A DNA stretch of 64,000 nt from Bacteroidetes bacterium GWA2_40_15 (GTDB lineage: Bacteria; Bacteroidota; Bacteroidia; Bacteroidales; VadinHA17). Made by a program: the position numbers and the translations under genes. The stretch is from contig MENI01000110.1 in the NCBI GenBank assembly GCA_001768195.1, positions 1 to 64,000 on the forward strand, read 5' to 3'. The notes below the pieces were generated by a model, which saw only the letters and a list, made by a program, of their open reading frames with translations, did not search any database and was not told the DNA's origin. Every line of letters begins with the position of its first letter. The first letter of the stretch is position 1. This document shows positions 54,647 to 62,604 of the stretch, one piece after another.

Positions 54647-55435
54647 TTACTGCTGAACGAGATCAATTACTCCGTTAAGTATATACTTCGGTCTGTAAGG
54701 GAAATTATTAACCTCATTGCGCGAAGTTATTCCGCTTAAAACCAGCAGAGTATCAATTTCAGATTCCATTCCGCACCTGATATCAGTGTCCATCCGGTCA
54801 CCTATCACAACAGCGTCTTCTCTTTTTACTCCCAGTTTTTTGAGGGCAATTCTCATCATCAGCGGATTGGGTTTTCCGACAAAATAGGCTTTCTTACCCG
54901 TGGCAATCTCAATAGGGGCTATCAGTGCCTTTGTCGAAGGAGTGATCCCATTCTCAACGGGACCGCTGATATCGGAGTTGGTTCCGATGAGTTTGGCCCC
55001 TTTTATCACAAGGTTTACGGCAAGTTCTATTTTTTCAAAATTATAACTGTGAGGATCCCCTACGACCACATAATCGGGATTGACATTATTAACAGTATAT
55101 CCAACGCTGTACATTGCATGGATCAGACCTGCATCTCCTATAATGTAAGCGCTCCCGTTGGGATTCTGACTTGAAAGAAAAGCCGCTGTTGCCAGTGCAC
55201 TTGTATAGAAATGTTCCTCTCCCGAATTTATTCCCAGTCGTTTAAGTTTTTCATGAAGTTCTTTGGGTGTCCGTTCAGCAGAATTTGTAAGGAAAAGATA
55301 TTTTTTCCCTGATGATTCGAGCCAGTTTACAAAATCGGTAACGCCCGGAAGGAGTCTGTTACCATGGTAAATAACTCCGTCCATATCTATTATGAACCCT
55401 GCTTTTGATCTGATTTTCTGGATATCCTGTTCCAT
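54647..55435 (-). CDS. HAD-IIA phosphatase, NagD-like
   Basis: A 262-residue HAD-IIA enzyme: GFIIDMDGVIYHG with the nucleophile Asp, LTNSAERTPKEL, GKPNPLMM with its Lys and VIGDRMDTDIRCG. These phosphatases (NagD, AraL, 4-nitrophenyl phosphatase-like) act on sugar phosphates or pyridoxal phosphate. Its start has its own promoter-like element upstream, so this gene may begin a transcript of three: HAD-IIA, class II aldolase, HAD-IA. Confidence 0.9.
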   Translation of the reverse strand: MEQDIQKIRSKAGFIIDMDGVIYHGNRLLPGVTDFVNWLESSGKKYLFLTNSAERTPKELHEKLKRLGINSGEEHFYTSALATAAFLSSQNPNGSAYIIGDAGLIHAMYSVGYTVNNVNPDYVVVGDPHSYNFEKIELAVNLVIKGAKLIGTNSDISGPVENGITPSTKALIAPIEIATGKKAYFVGKPNPLMMRIALKKLGVKREDAVVIGDRMDTDIRCGMESEIDTLLVLSGITSRNEVNNFPYRPKYILNGVIDLVQQ

Positions 55436-55454
55436 ATTGAATTAATTTGAGCTG

Positions 55455-55462
55455 CAAAGATA
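55455..55462 (-). promoter_or_regulatory. Candidate -7 promoter element for the HAD-IIA/aldolase/HAD set
   Basis: On the minus strand this is TATCTTTG, an exact TAnnTTTG match, 20 bp upstream of the HAD-IIA start. A -33 element was not found. It suggests the three-gene set can be transcribed apart from the upstream E1/E2 genes. Confidence 0.4.
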
Positions 55463-55484
55463 TCAAAAAGGCGTTATACAGAAG

Positions 55485-57953
55485 TTACACTCCTTCTTTA
55501 TTAAGTCTTATAGCTTTTTCTGTAGAGCAGTCTGTAGTTATCTGATGCCCCTTCAGCGGAATTATTTTTTCATGGATTGCATCCAGTATCCATCCGGGTT
55601 GAGGGAAGAAGTATTCTTCCATCTCATAAGCAGGTGTTATCCAGTTCCTTGATCCGACAACAACCGGAGGAGCATCAAGGTGATCAAAGGCCAGTTCGGT
55701 GATTGTCTGGGCCATCTCTTTCAGGAACGATCCTCTGGCTGAGGCATCGCTGGCAAGAACAATCCTTCCGGTCTTTTTAACAGATTCAATAACAGGTTCA
55801 TAATTGAATGGAACAAGCGATCTTGCATCAACGATCTCTGCACTTAACCCATATTTTTCTTTCAGGGTATCAGCAACCTTCAGAACAGGATAAAGAGTTG
55901 CCCCTATTGTGAGGATTGTAATATCTGTTCCAGCTCTTTTAATATCGGGTTCGCCCAGCGGGATCTCATAATAACCTTCAGGCACTCCGCCTTCATGAAA
56001 CATCTCGCCTATATCGTATATCCTCTGGCTCTCGAAGAAAACAACCGGATCGGTTCCCTGCAGTGCAGTATTCATAAGACCTTTAGCATCATAAGGTGTT
56101 GCCGGGAATACAACCTTTAAACCCGGGATGTGTGCTGTAAGAGCTGTCCAGTCCTGTGAATGCTGGGCACCGTATTTTGATCCGACAGAGACCCTAAGTA
56201 CCACAGGCATCTTAATGATATTACCGCTCATTGCCTGCCATTTGGGAAGCTGATTAAAGACTTCATCTCCGCAACGCCCCAGGAAATCGCAATACATTAT
56301 TTCAGCAATAACTCTTCCTCCGCACATCCCATATCCAATAGCGGTTCCCACTATGGCTCCTTCTGAAATTGGTGAATTGAAAAGACGATGGTAAGGCAGC
56401 GCTTCGGTAAGACCCCGGTATACTGCGAATGCTCCGCCCCAGTCGCGGTTCTCTTCTCCCCATGCTGCAAGGGTCGGATCTTTGTAAAAACGGTCAATGA
56501 TGGCTTCAAATATGCCATCACGGAGCTGGAAAAGTCTTGCTTTTGAGACAAGTTTTCCATCTTTGTCCTTATAAAACCGCTCCTTTGTTTTCAGGGATTT
56601 AACCCTTGGATTCTCTTCAAGAGGCATAAGAACATCAGGTGTACCTTCCTCCATTTTATCAACCGGGGTATTTGAAAACATCATTTTCCCGATCCAGTCC
56701 GGATCTTTTTTCATATCAAGTCGTGGGGATATTGTATCATCAATAGTCAATTTAAGTATCCGGGAGAGCAATTCTTTTGTCTCTGAAGTAATTTCATCCA
56801 GTATTTCCTGTTTGGCAATTCCTGAGGTGACCAGGGATTTCCCGTATGATAGTATGGAATCTTCCTGCTGCCAAGCCTCTATCTCCTCTTTTGACCTGTA
56901 GGATGATGCATCGGAGGGAGAGTGCCCGCTAATCCTGTAGGTAAGCGTGTCAAGCATAACGGGTCCTTTCTTCTCGTTCAATATCTGTTTTTTTCTTCTG
57001 AAAGCATCAATAACCGCGAGTGGGTTATATCCATCAATTCGTTCAGCATGCATCGATTCAGGATTTATACCTGCTCCGACTCTGGCAAGGATGTCAAATC
57101 CCATAGTTTCCCCCATAGTTTGTCCTCCCATACCATAAAGGTTGTTCATGAAGTTGAAGATCAGTGGCAAACCTCCCTTTTGATCTCCTGTCCAGAGTGT
57201 TTTGTACTGGTCCATTGTGGCAAAGCATATTCCTTCCCACACAGGGCCACAGCCCATTGAAGCATCACCGATATTGCATACAACGATTCCCTGTTTACGG
57301 TTTATTTTCTTATACAGGGCAGCTCCGACGGATATATCACCTGAACCTCCGACTATTGCATTGTTGGGATATATTCCAAAGGGAGTAAAGAAGGCATGCA
57401 TTGAACCTCCGAGTCCCTTGTTGAAACCGTTCTCACGGGCAAAGATCTCTGCAAGCGCTCCATAGAGAAGGAAGCTGACCGCAAGGTGCCTGATAGTACC
57501 CTGGAATCTCTTTTCAACAACTTTAAGCGCTGATCCTCCGAAATAGCTCTTCATCACATTATAAAGGGTATCTTCATTGAGGCGGTGGATTGCTGATAGA
57601 CCTTTGGCAAGTATTTCGCCGTGGCTGCGGTGTGATCCGAAGATATAGTCGTTGGCATCAAGGTTATAAGCCATCCCGACTGCTGATGCTTCCTGTCCTA
57701 TTGAGAGGTGGGCAGGTCCGGGATGATTATAGGGAATGCTGTTATATTCGTTGGTTGTTTTGATTAGATTAAGCATGGTTTCAAATTCCCTTATAACAAC
57801 CATGTCGTGATAGATCCTTACGAAATCCTCACTTGTGAAATTCTTCTTTTCTTCCTCAATTGATTTGTTATACTGGTTGACAGGTATCTTACCGAACTCA
57901 ATGAATTTTGGCTTGCGTACCACCTTTGGATTAATATTCTGACTCTTTGGCAT
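55485..57953 (-). CDS. Fused alpha-beta E1 of a 2-oxoacid dehydrogenase complex
   Basis: An 822-residue thiamine-diphosphate enzyme in which the alpha and beta E1 chains are joined. The alpha part (about residues 45-410) has the ThDP motif GDASMGCGPVWEGI ending in NN, and the phosphorylation-loop-like SGHSPSDASSYRS. The beta part (from about 480) contains PISEGAIVGTAIGYGMCGGR and ILTIGATLYPVLKVAD. E1 alpha and beta are usually separate genes; the fused form is known from Bacteroidota. With the E2 just upstream it should make acyl-CoA from pyruvate, acetoin or a branched-chain 2-oxoacid. No E3 (lipoamide dehydrogenase) is in the window. Confidence 0.9.
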   Translation of the reverse strand: MPKSQNINPKVVRKPKFIEFGKIPVNQYNKSIEEEKKNFTSEDFVRIYHDMVVIREFETMLNLIKTTNEYNSIPYNHPGPAHLSIGQEASAVGMAYNLDANDYIFGSHRSHGEILAKGLSAIHRLNEDTLYNVMKSYFGGSALKVVEKRFQGTIRHLAVSFLLYGALAEIFARENGFNKGLGGSMHAFFTPFGIYPNNAIVGGSGDISVGAALYKKINRKQGIVVCNIGDASMGCGPVWEGICFATMDQYKTLWTGDQKGGLPLIFNFMNNLYGMGGQTMGETMGFDILARVGAGINPESMHAERIDGYNPLAVIDAFRRKKQILNEKKGPVMLDTLTYRISGHSPSDASSYRSKEEIEAWQQEDSILSYGKSLVTSGIAKQEILDEITSETKELLSRILKLTIDDTISPRLDMKKDPDWIGKMMFSNTPVDKMEEGTPDVLMPLEENPRVKSLKTKERFYKDKDGKLVSKARLFQLRDGIFEAIIDRFYKDPTLAAWGEENRDWGGAFAVYRGLTEALPYHRLFNSPISEGAIVGTAIGYGMCGGRVIAEIMYCDFLGRCGDEVFNQLPKWQAMSGNIIKMPVVLRVSVGSKYGAQHSQDWTALTAHIPGLKVVFPATPYDAKGLMNTALQGTDPVVFFESQRIYDIGEMFHEGGVPEGYYEIPLGEPDIKRAGTDITILTIGATLYPVLKVADTLKEKYGLSAEIVDARSLVPFNYEPVIESVKKTGRIVLASDASARGSFLKEMAQTITELAFDHLDAPPVVVGSRNWITPAYEMEEYFFPQPGWILDAIHEKIIPLKGHQITTDCSTEKAIRLNKEGV

Positions 57954-58002
57954 ATCTTTATTTTTTCGTTTATTTTTTTCTCCCTTTCTCCCCCTCGCTT
58001 AC

Positions 58003-59223
58003 TTAAAATTGAAAATTCTCGATTTGGTTCTTAATCTCCTTAAGGAATAATGTAGCCGGTCCCCCATCAATTGCCCTGTGATCATAAGTCAGCGATAGTC
58101 CGATATATGGTACAAAACCGAAAACATTGTTCCCCAGGCTGGCAGGTCGGTTAATAATGGTGCATACTCCAAGTATTCCCACCTGTGGCAGGTTGATCAC
58201 CGGTGTAAACATCTCCACCCCGTAGTTCCCAAGGTTGGAGACTGTGAAAGAGGCGGAGGTGCTCTGTATAAGTTCAGGACTGATACTTCCTTTTTTACAT
58301 GAATCAGCTGCTGATTTCAGTTCCCTGGAAAGGGTAGGCAGATCCATCTCATTAGCATTCTTAACAGCAGGGACCATCAATCCGCGGGGGGTATCGACAG
58401 CCAGACCGAGATGTACTTTACTGAAGGTTTTTATCCTGTCTTCGAGGAAATGACTGTTGGCTTCAGGGAATTTTTCAAGAGCTCTTATAACACACCAGCA
58501 TATCATGTCGTTCAGAGTGATATCCTGCTGTTTCCTGTCTGTTAAAAGCTTATTTTTAATTACTAGTCTTAGTTCCAGCAGGCGACGCACATCGGCGCTC
58601 ATGTGGTGTGTAAGCTGGGCCGAATTCTGCAGTGAACTGTGCATTGTTCTGGCAATGATCTTTCTTATGTTGCTTAAAGGCTGCTCGGTAAATTCAGCAG
58701 TTGTGGAAATAACTTCTTTATTCCCGGGCCGGGCCATTGACAATGCTTTTTCAATATCTGCAGCAACAACCCTTCCACTAGGTCCTGTTCCCCTGAGAGA
58801 GTTGTAGTTTATACCTTTCTCTTCAGCCATCTTTCTGGCTTTTGGCGATATCCTGGTTCTTTCCTCAGGGGCAATATCAGGTTCATCTGCTTTTATTTTG
58901 CCAACCGGTGTATTGCCAACTGCCTCATTTGCCTCTGCACTCATTTTCTCTCCCTGTACTCCAACAAACGCAGAGATGTCTTCGCCGCTTTGTCCGATCA
59001 CTGCTACATTGAATAGTACCGGTACTTCATCTCCTTCATTGTAAAAAATATCAAGAAGGATCCCTTCGGATGATGATTCAAGATCGAAAGCTGCTTTGTC
59101 AGTCTCATAGGAAAAGAGAATTTCCCCGGTTGTAACCTTGTCGCCCTTGCTTTTAAACCATTTGGTTATGATGCAGGTCTCTACCGATTGCCCCTGCTTT
59201 GGCATTATTACTGCTGTTGCCAT
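58003..59223 (-). CDS. Dihydrolipoamide acyltransferase (E2)
   Basis: A 406-residue E2 with three parts: an N-terminal lipoyl domain with the lipoylated Lys in ETDKAAFDLES, a peripheral-subunit-binding domain at about residues 120-160 (RISPKARKMAEEKG, then LRGTGPSGRVVAADIE), and the catalytic domain ending with LTYDHRAIDGGPA, whose His and Asp act in acyl transfer. It lies 49 bp upstream of the fused E1 and divergent from the GntR regulator, with two palindromic operator-like sites between them. The acyl specificity cannot be told from the sequence. Confidence 0.93.
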   Translation of the reverse strand: MATAVIMPKQGQSVETCIITKWFKSKGDKVTTGEILFSYETDKAAFDLESSSEGILLDIFYNEGDEVPVLFNVAVIGQSGEDISAFVGVQGEKMSAEANEAVGNTPVGKIKADEPDIAPEERTRISPKARKMAEEKGINYNSLRGTGPSGRVVAADIEKALSMARPGNKEVISTTAEFTEQPLSNIRKIIARTMHSSLQNSAQLTHHMSADVRRLLELRLVIKNKLLTDRKQQDITLNDMICWCVIRALEKFPEANSHFLEDRIKTFSKVHLGLAVDTPRGLMVPAVKNANEMDLPTLSRELKSAADSCKKGSISPELIQSTSASFTVSNLGNYGVEMFTPVINLPQVGILGVCTIINRPASLGNNVFGFVPYIGLSLTYDHRAIDGGPATLFLKEIKNQIENFQF

Positions 59224-59307
59224 TTTAAAGATGTTATTTCGTGTCCTGTTTCTTTTTTCTTTTTTCTTGGGCTTTCTTCACCTCCCACTCCTTACCTCTC
59301 ATGATTC

Positions 59308-59339
59308 AACCCACCCCTAACCCCTCCCAGGAGGGGAAC
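59308..59339. repeat. Dispersed 32-bp palindromic repeat, copy 2
   Basis: Differs from the copy at 53285-53316 by one base. It carries the same CCCCTCC-CA-GGAGGGG hairpin and lies in the non-coding region between E2 and the GntR gene. Confidence 0.85.
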
Positions 59340-59402
59340 TCTAAGTCCAAACCTTACTGCCTCATACCTCACTTCTCACCTCACGCCTTCCTCCTTTCGC
59401 CA

Positions 59403-59418
59403 ACTTGTTATTATAAGT
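59403..59418. promoter_or_regulatory. Weaker GntR/UTRA operator-like palindrome
   Basis: ACTTGTTATTATAAGT has the same 16-bp form as the stronger site at 59486-59501 and matches it at 13 of 16 positions, with one mismatch in its own symmetry. It lies about 180 bp upstream of the E2 start. Confidence 0.4.
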
Positions 59419-59485
59419 AAGTCAAATATTATCAATTGATTATAGAAATATCTAATAATCAGATACTACAAAAATAAATATTTTA

Positions 59486-59501
59486 ACTTGTATTTACAAG
59501 T
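59486..59501. promoter_or_regulatory. GntR/UTRA operator-like perfect palindrome
   Basis: ACTTGTATTTACAAGT is a perfect 7-bp inverted repeat around a TT spacer, 38 bp before the GntR start codon. Regulators of the UTRA (HutC) branch bind related sequences of the TTGTAnnTACAA type, for example TreR. Its position between two divergent genes suits self-regulation plus control of the E2/E1 operon. Confidence 0.6.
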
Positions 59502-59539
59502 AAAATGTTATATATTTACAGAAAAATTATCATCTGCAG

Positions 59540-60256
59540 ATGGTTGTTCCGAAAACAATACCCCGGTACCGAAAACTTTATGAGGTACTACGGAAACACA
59601 TCCTCGATGGTGTTTACAAGGAAGGAGACCTGTTACCATCGGAAAATGAGTTGTGTCAGTTATACGGTATGACACGGCCCACTGTCCGTCAGGCTCTGAG
59701 CACACTCTCCAATGACGGTTTTATAAGGAAACACCAGGGAAAAGGAAGCATTGTACATCATCTTCCGAGGGCAATAGGAATACTTTCTGTATCAGGAACA
59801 ACTTCTGCTGTTGGTGACCGCAATCTTAAAACGAAGATCATAAAGAAACCTGTTCTGATACAATGGCCTCAGAGTTTTATGTTTCCCTTATCTGAACTTG
59901 AAAATGAGTCAGGTTGCATATATATGGAAAGACTAAGGCTTCTCGACGATGTACCAATATTCTATGATATCAGCTATATAGGCAATATTAATCTTCCCAG
60001 AATAACCTCCCGGCAGTTTGAGAACAGATCACTGTTCCGGATACTCAGGGATCATTACCGTGTTGAGATAAAAGGAGGGGAGCAGAGATTAAAAGCAATA
60101 CCGGCTAATGCGAGGATCAGCAAATTTCTTAAACTGCATAAAAACCAACCGGTCCTTCATCTCGAAAGGAAGATGGAGACCAATAATCCCGGTCTTTTTG
60201 TCTATTCTTCAATATTCTGCAATACAGAGAAATATTCCATATTCGGAAGATTCTAA
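59540..60256 (+). CDS. GntR family transcriptional regulator with UTRA domain
   Basis: A 238-residue regulator. The N-terminal 75 residues form the winged helix: YRKLYEVLRKHILDGVYKEG, LLPSENELCQLYGMTRPTVRQAL and the wing GFIRKHQGKGS. The C-terminal UTRA domain contains YMERLRLLDDVPIFYDISYI and should bind a small effector, typically a phosphorylated sugar. It is divergent from the E2 gene and upstream of the exported oxidoreductase set, so it could control both directions. Two operator-like palindromes lie directly upstream. Confidence 0.93.
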   Translation: MVVPKTIPRYRKLYEVLRKHILDGVYKEGDLLPSENELCQLYGMTRPTVRQALSTLSNDGFIRKHQGKGSIVHHLPRAIGILSVSGTTSAVGDRNLKTKIIKKPVLIQWPQSFMFPLSELENESGCIYMERLRLLDDVPIFYDISYIGNINLPRITSRQFENRSLFRILRDHYRVEIKGGEQRLKAIPANARISKFLKLHKNQPVLHLERKMETNNPGLFVYSSIFCNTEKYSIFGRF

Positions 60257-60328
60257 AAAATCCTTATTTTTATGGTTTCTTAAATGTTAATGGCAACTTA
60301 TACTAACTATTAATAAACCTGATTGATT

Positions 60329-61651
60329 ATGAAAAATGAGAAAAAACAATGGTCACGGCGCCAGTTCATCAATGTTACGATTGGCAGTGCAGCCGGACTT
60401 GCAGTAATTCCTCACCTGAGTTCCTGCAAAACGACGCCGGCAGATACTGATATAAAACTCGGTTTCATCGGTCTCGGCCGCCAATCGATGTTCCTTTTGA
60501 ACGGATTTATGCAGGTTCCGGGTGTGAAAGCAGTTGCCGGATGCGATGTTTATGGTATTAAGTGTAAGCGCTTTGAAAAAAGAGTTACTGAATTTTATGC
60601 CAAAGCAGGAAAAGAGGTTGATGTTAAAACTTATGAAAAGTACGAGGAGATACTGGCAAGAACAGATATCAATGCTGTGGTAATTGCAGTTCCTGATCAT
60701 TCTCATGCAAGGATAGCAATTGCAGCCTGCAGGGCAGGAAAGGATGTTTATCTCGAAAAACCCATGACATTCACAATCAAAGAGGGACAGGAACTTAAAA
60801 AAGTTGTCAGGGAGAATAACCGTATCCTTGGTATCGGCAGCCAGCAGCGTTCAAGCGCTGAATTCCAGCATGCTGTAAAGCTGGTACAGGATGGGGCGAT
60901 CGGAAAGATTGTCAGCGTGAATGCTTATGTTGGTGCTCCACCGAAACCATATGACCTGCCTGAAGAAACCTTGCCATCTGATCTGAACTGGGATCTCTGG
61001 CTTGGATCACTGCCAATGCCGATACATTTCAATAATGAGCTTAATCCGCCTATTTCACTTGATCCTCCTGTTGATGAGAAGATATGGGGTGCATGGAGAT
61101 GGTACAAAGAGATGGGTGGCGGCTTCACTACCGACTGGGGAGCTCATATGTTTGATATTGCACAATGGGGACTTGGAATGGACAAAAGCGGTCCTGTTGA
61201 GATCTCACCCATCGGTGATGGAACAGAATTCATGTCATTCAAGTATGCAAATGGTGTAATTATGACCTCAGAGCCTTTCGACGAAAAACTGACCAAAGGT
61301 GTGAAATTCTGGGGCGAAAATGGATGGATAGAGGTCTCACGCGGATACTTTAAAGCCTCTGATGAGAAATTCAATCCTCCTGCAAGTGCCACAGCGGATG
61401 AAGGACCCTATGAGACAAGAATACCTCATCAGGTTAACTTTATAGAGGCTGTAAGGTCAGGAAAAGATCCGGTTGTCCCGGTTGAAACAGGACACAGCAG
61501 CTGCACAGTCTGTACTCTCGGAAACATTGCATGTGAACTGAAGAGAACCATTAAATGGAATCCTGAAACTGAGACATTTATTGATGATGCCGATGGAGCT
61601 GCCACTAAGCTCCTGCATTATGAATACAGGGCAGGGTATAAACTGATGTAA
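60329..61651 (+). CDS. Tat-exported Gfo/Idh/MocA oxidoreductase
   Basis: The ATG at 60329 gives 440 residues and a Tat signal (WSRRQFINV with Arg10-Arg11); an in-frame TTG at 60323 is less likely. A lipobox-like HLSSC places a lipidated Cys at residue 33. The NAD-binding part has IKLGFIGLGRQ, VPDHSH and the EKP motif VYLEKPMTF; the C-terminal domain has GGFTTDWGAHMFDIAQWG. Exported members are linked to 3-keto-glycoside formation in Bacteroides. The DUF1080 gene 186 bp downstream, from a 3-keto-glycoside-hydrolase family, supports that role. Confidence 0.88.
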   Translation: MKNEKKQWSRRQFINVTIGSAAGLAVIPHLSSCKTTPADTDIKLGFIGLGRQSMFLLNGFMQVPGVKAVAGCDVYGIKCKRFEKRVTEFYAKAGKEVDVKTYEKYEEILARTDINAVVIAVPDHSHARIAIAACRAGKDVYLEKPMTFTIKEGQELKKVVRENNRILGIGSQQRSSAEFQHAVKLVQDGAIGKIVSVNAYVGAPPKPYDLPEETLPSDLNWDLWLGSLPMPIHFNNELNPPISLDPPVDEKIWGAWRWYKEMGGGFTTDWGAHMFDIAQWGLGMDKSGPVEISPIGDGTEFMSFKYANGVIMTSEPFDEKLTKGVKFWGENGWIEVSRGYFKASDEKFNPPASATADEGPYETRIPHQVNFIEAVRSGKDPVVPVETGHSSCTVCTLGNIACELKRTIKWNPETETFIDDADGAATKLLHYEYRAGYKLM

Positions 61652-61675
61652 CAGCGCATTTCTGCTGATATTATA

Positions 61676-61711
61676 AAGAACCACTCCGACAGTGGTTCTT
61701 TTTTTTTTCTT
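61676..61711 (+). terminator. Intrinsic terminator after the exported oxidoreductase gene
   Basis: A perfect 10-bp stem AAGAACCACT / AGTGGTTCTT (61676-61685, 61691-61700) with a 5-bp loop is followed by a run of eight Ts and further T-rich sequence. It begins 25 bp after the stop codon. This means the DUF1080 gene needs its own promoter. Confidence 0.88.
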
Positions 61712-61798
61712 AACCACGAGTTCCACGGAGTTATCACGGAGTTACACTGTAAAGTACTCCGTGTTTTACTCCGTGGTACTCTGTGTAACTCCGTGGTT
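61712..61798. repeat. Long palindrome made of CACGGAGTT direct repeats
   Basis: AACCACG at the left end pairs with CGTGGTT at the right. Within the arms CACGGAGTT recurs on the left and ACTCCGTG on the right, so the region could fold into one long hairpin. Its design matches the palindrome at 1-140. It sits between a terminator and the promoter of the DUF1080 gene. Confidence 0.75.
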
Positions 61799-61804
61799 TT
61801 ATCT

Positions 61805-61812
61805 TATATTTG
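61805..61812 (+). promoter_or_regulatory. Candidate -7 promoter element for the DUF1080 gene
   Basis: TATATTTG matches TAnnTTTG exactly and lies 25 bp upstream of the start codon. The expected -33 position falls inside the palindrome that precedes it. Confidence 0.45.
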
Positions 61813-61837
61813 ATAATTAAACTAAACTATCTTCGAA

Positions 61838-62593
61838 ATGCCAAATCACAAAAAATCCTTCATGTTGCTGATTGTAACATTTGTTGCAATATCAATTGTT
61901 TACGGCCAGGGTGGAATGATCTCATTCGGAAAGTCATCATCCCTCGATAAAGCTCTCTTCAAAACAAAAGAGAAAGAGTTGCCTCTGAAATGGATTAATG
62001 TCAACACTGATCCGGATACGTGGCATGTTGAAAAAGATATTCTGATCTGCTCAGGTAAGCCGATAGGAGTTATGAGATCAGAAAAACAATATGAGAATTT
62101 TATACTTCATATTGAGTGGATGCATATGGAGGCCGGAGGTAATTCAGGTACTTTTGTCTGGAGCAACGCCACTCCACCGGAAGGAGGAAACCTTCCAAAC
62201 GGTGTTGAGGTTCAGATGCTTGAACTAGAGTGGGTCAACCTGAATAAGCGCGATGGAGTAACTCCTCCGATAGCATATGTCCATGGCGAATTATTTGGCG
62301 TTGGTGGGGTGACTACCGTACCTGATAATCCACGTGGTACACGGAGTAAATCAATTGAAAACCGATGTAAGGGTAAGGGTGAATGGAACACCTATGATGT
62401 TGTCTGTGTCGACGGGGTTGTTAAACTATCTGTAAATGAAAAGTTTGTCAATGGTGTTGCATGGGCATCTCAGAAGAAGGGTTACATCTGCCTTGAATCG
62501 GAAGGCGCTCCGATTCATTTCCGTAACATAAAGATAATAGAGCTTCCTGCTGGAGTGATTTCCCCGGATCAGATTGCAGCTGAAATAAAATAA
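61838..62593 (+). CDS. Secreted DUF1080 (3-keto-disaccharide hydrolase) domain protein
   Basis: A 251-residue protein with a signal peptide (hydrophobic core about residues 8-24, then YGQG). The mature part is a concanavalin-like beta-sandwich of the DUF1080 type: [34 protein letters not shown] and [13 protein letters not shown], then [12 protein letters not shown] at the end. This family, named 3-keto-disaccharide hydrolase, cleaves keto-glycosides made by Gfo/Idh oxidoreductases. Its neighbour upstream is such an oxidoreductase, also exported. It is followed 11 bp later by a DUF5009 membrane protein. Confidence 0.88.
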   Translation: MPNHKKSFMLLIVTFVAISIVYGQGGMISFGKSSSLDKALFKTKEKELPLKWINVNTDPDTWHVEKDILICSGKPIGVMRSEKQYENFILHIEWMHMEAGGNSGTFVWSNATPPEGGNLPNGVEVQMLELEWVNLNKRDGVTPPIAYVHGELFGVGGVTTVPDNPRGTRSKSIENRCKGKGEWNTYDVVCVDGVVKLSVNEKFVNGVAWASQKKGYICLESEGAPIHFRNIKIIELPAGVISPDQIAAEIK

Positions 62594-62604
62594 AGAAACT
62601 CAGG

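Larger units (their letters stand above)
59224..59539. other. Divergent control region between E2 and the GntR regulator
   Basis: A 316-bp gene-free stretch. The E2-proximal half holds C/T-rich degenerate repeats and the dispersed 32-bp repeat; the GntR-proximal half is AT-rich and holds two operator-like palindromes (59403-59418 and 59486-59501). Confidence 0.65.
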
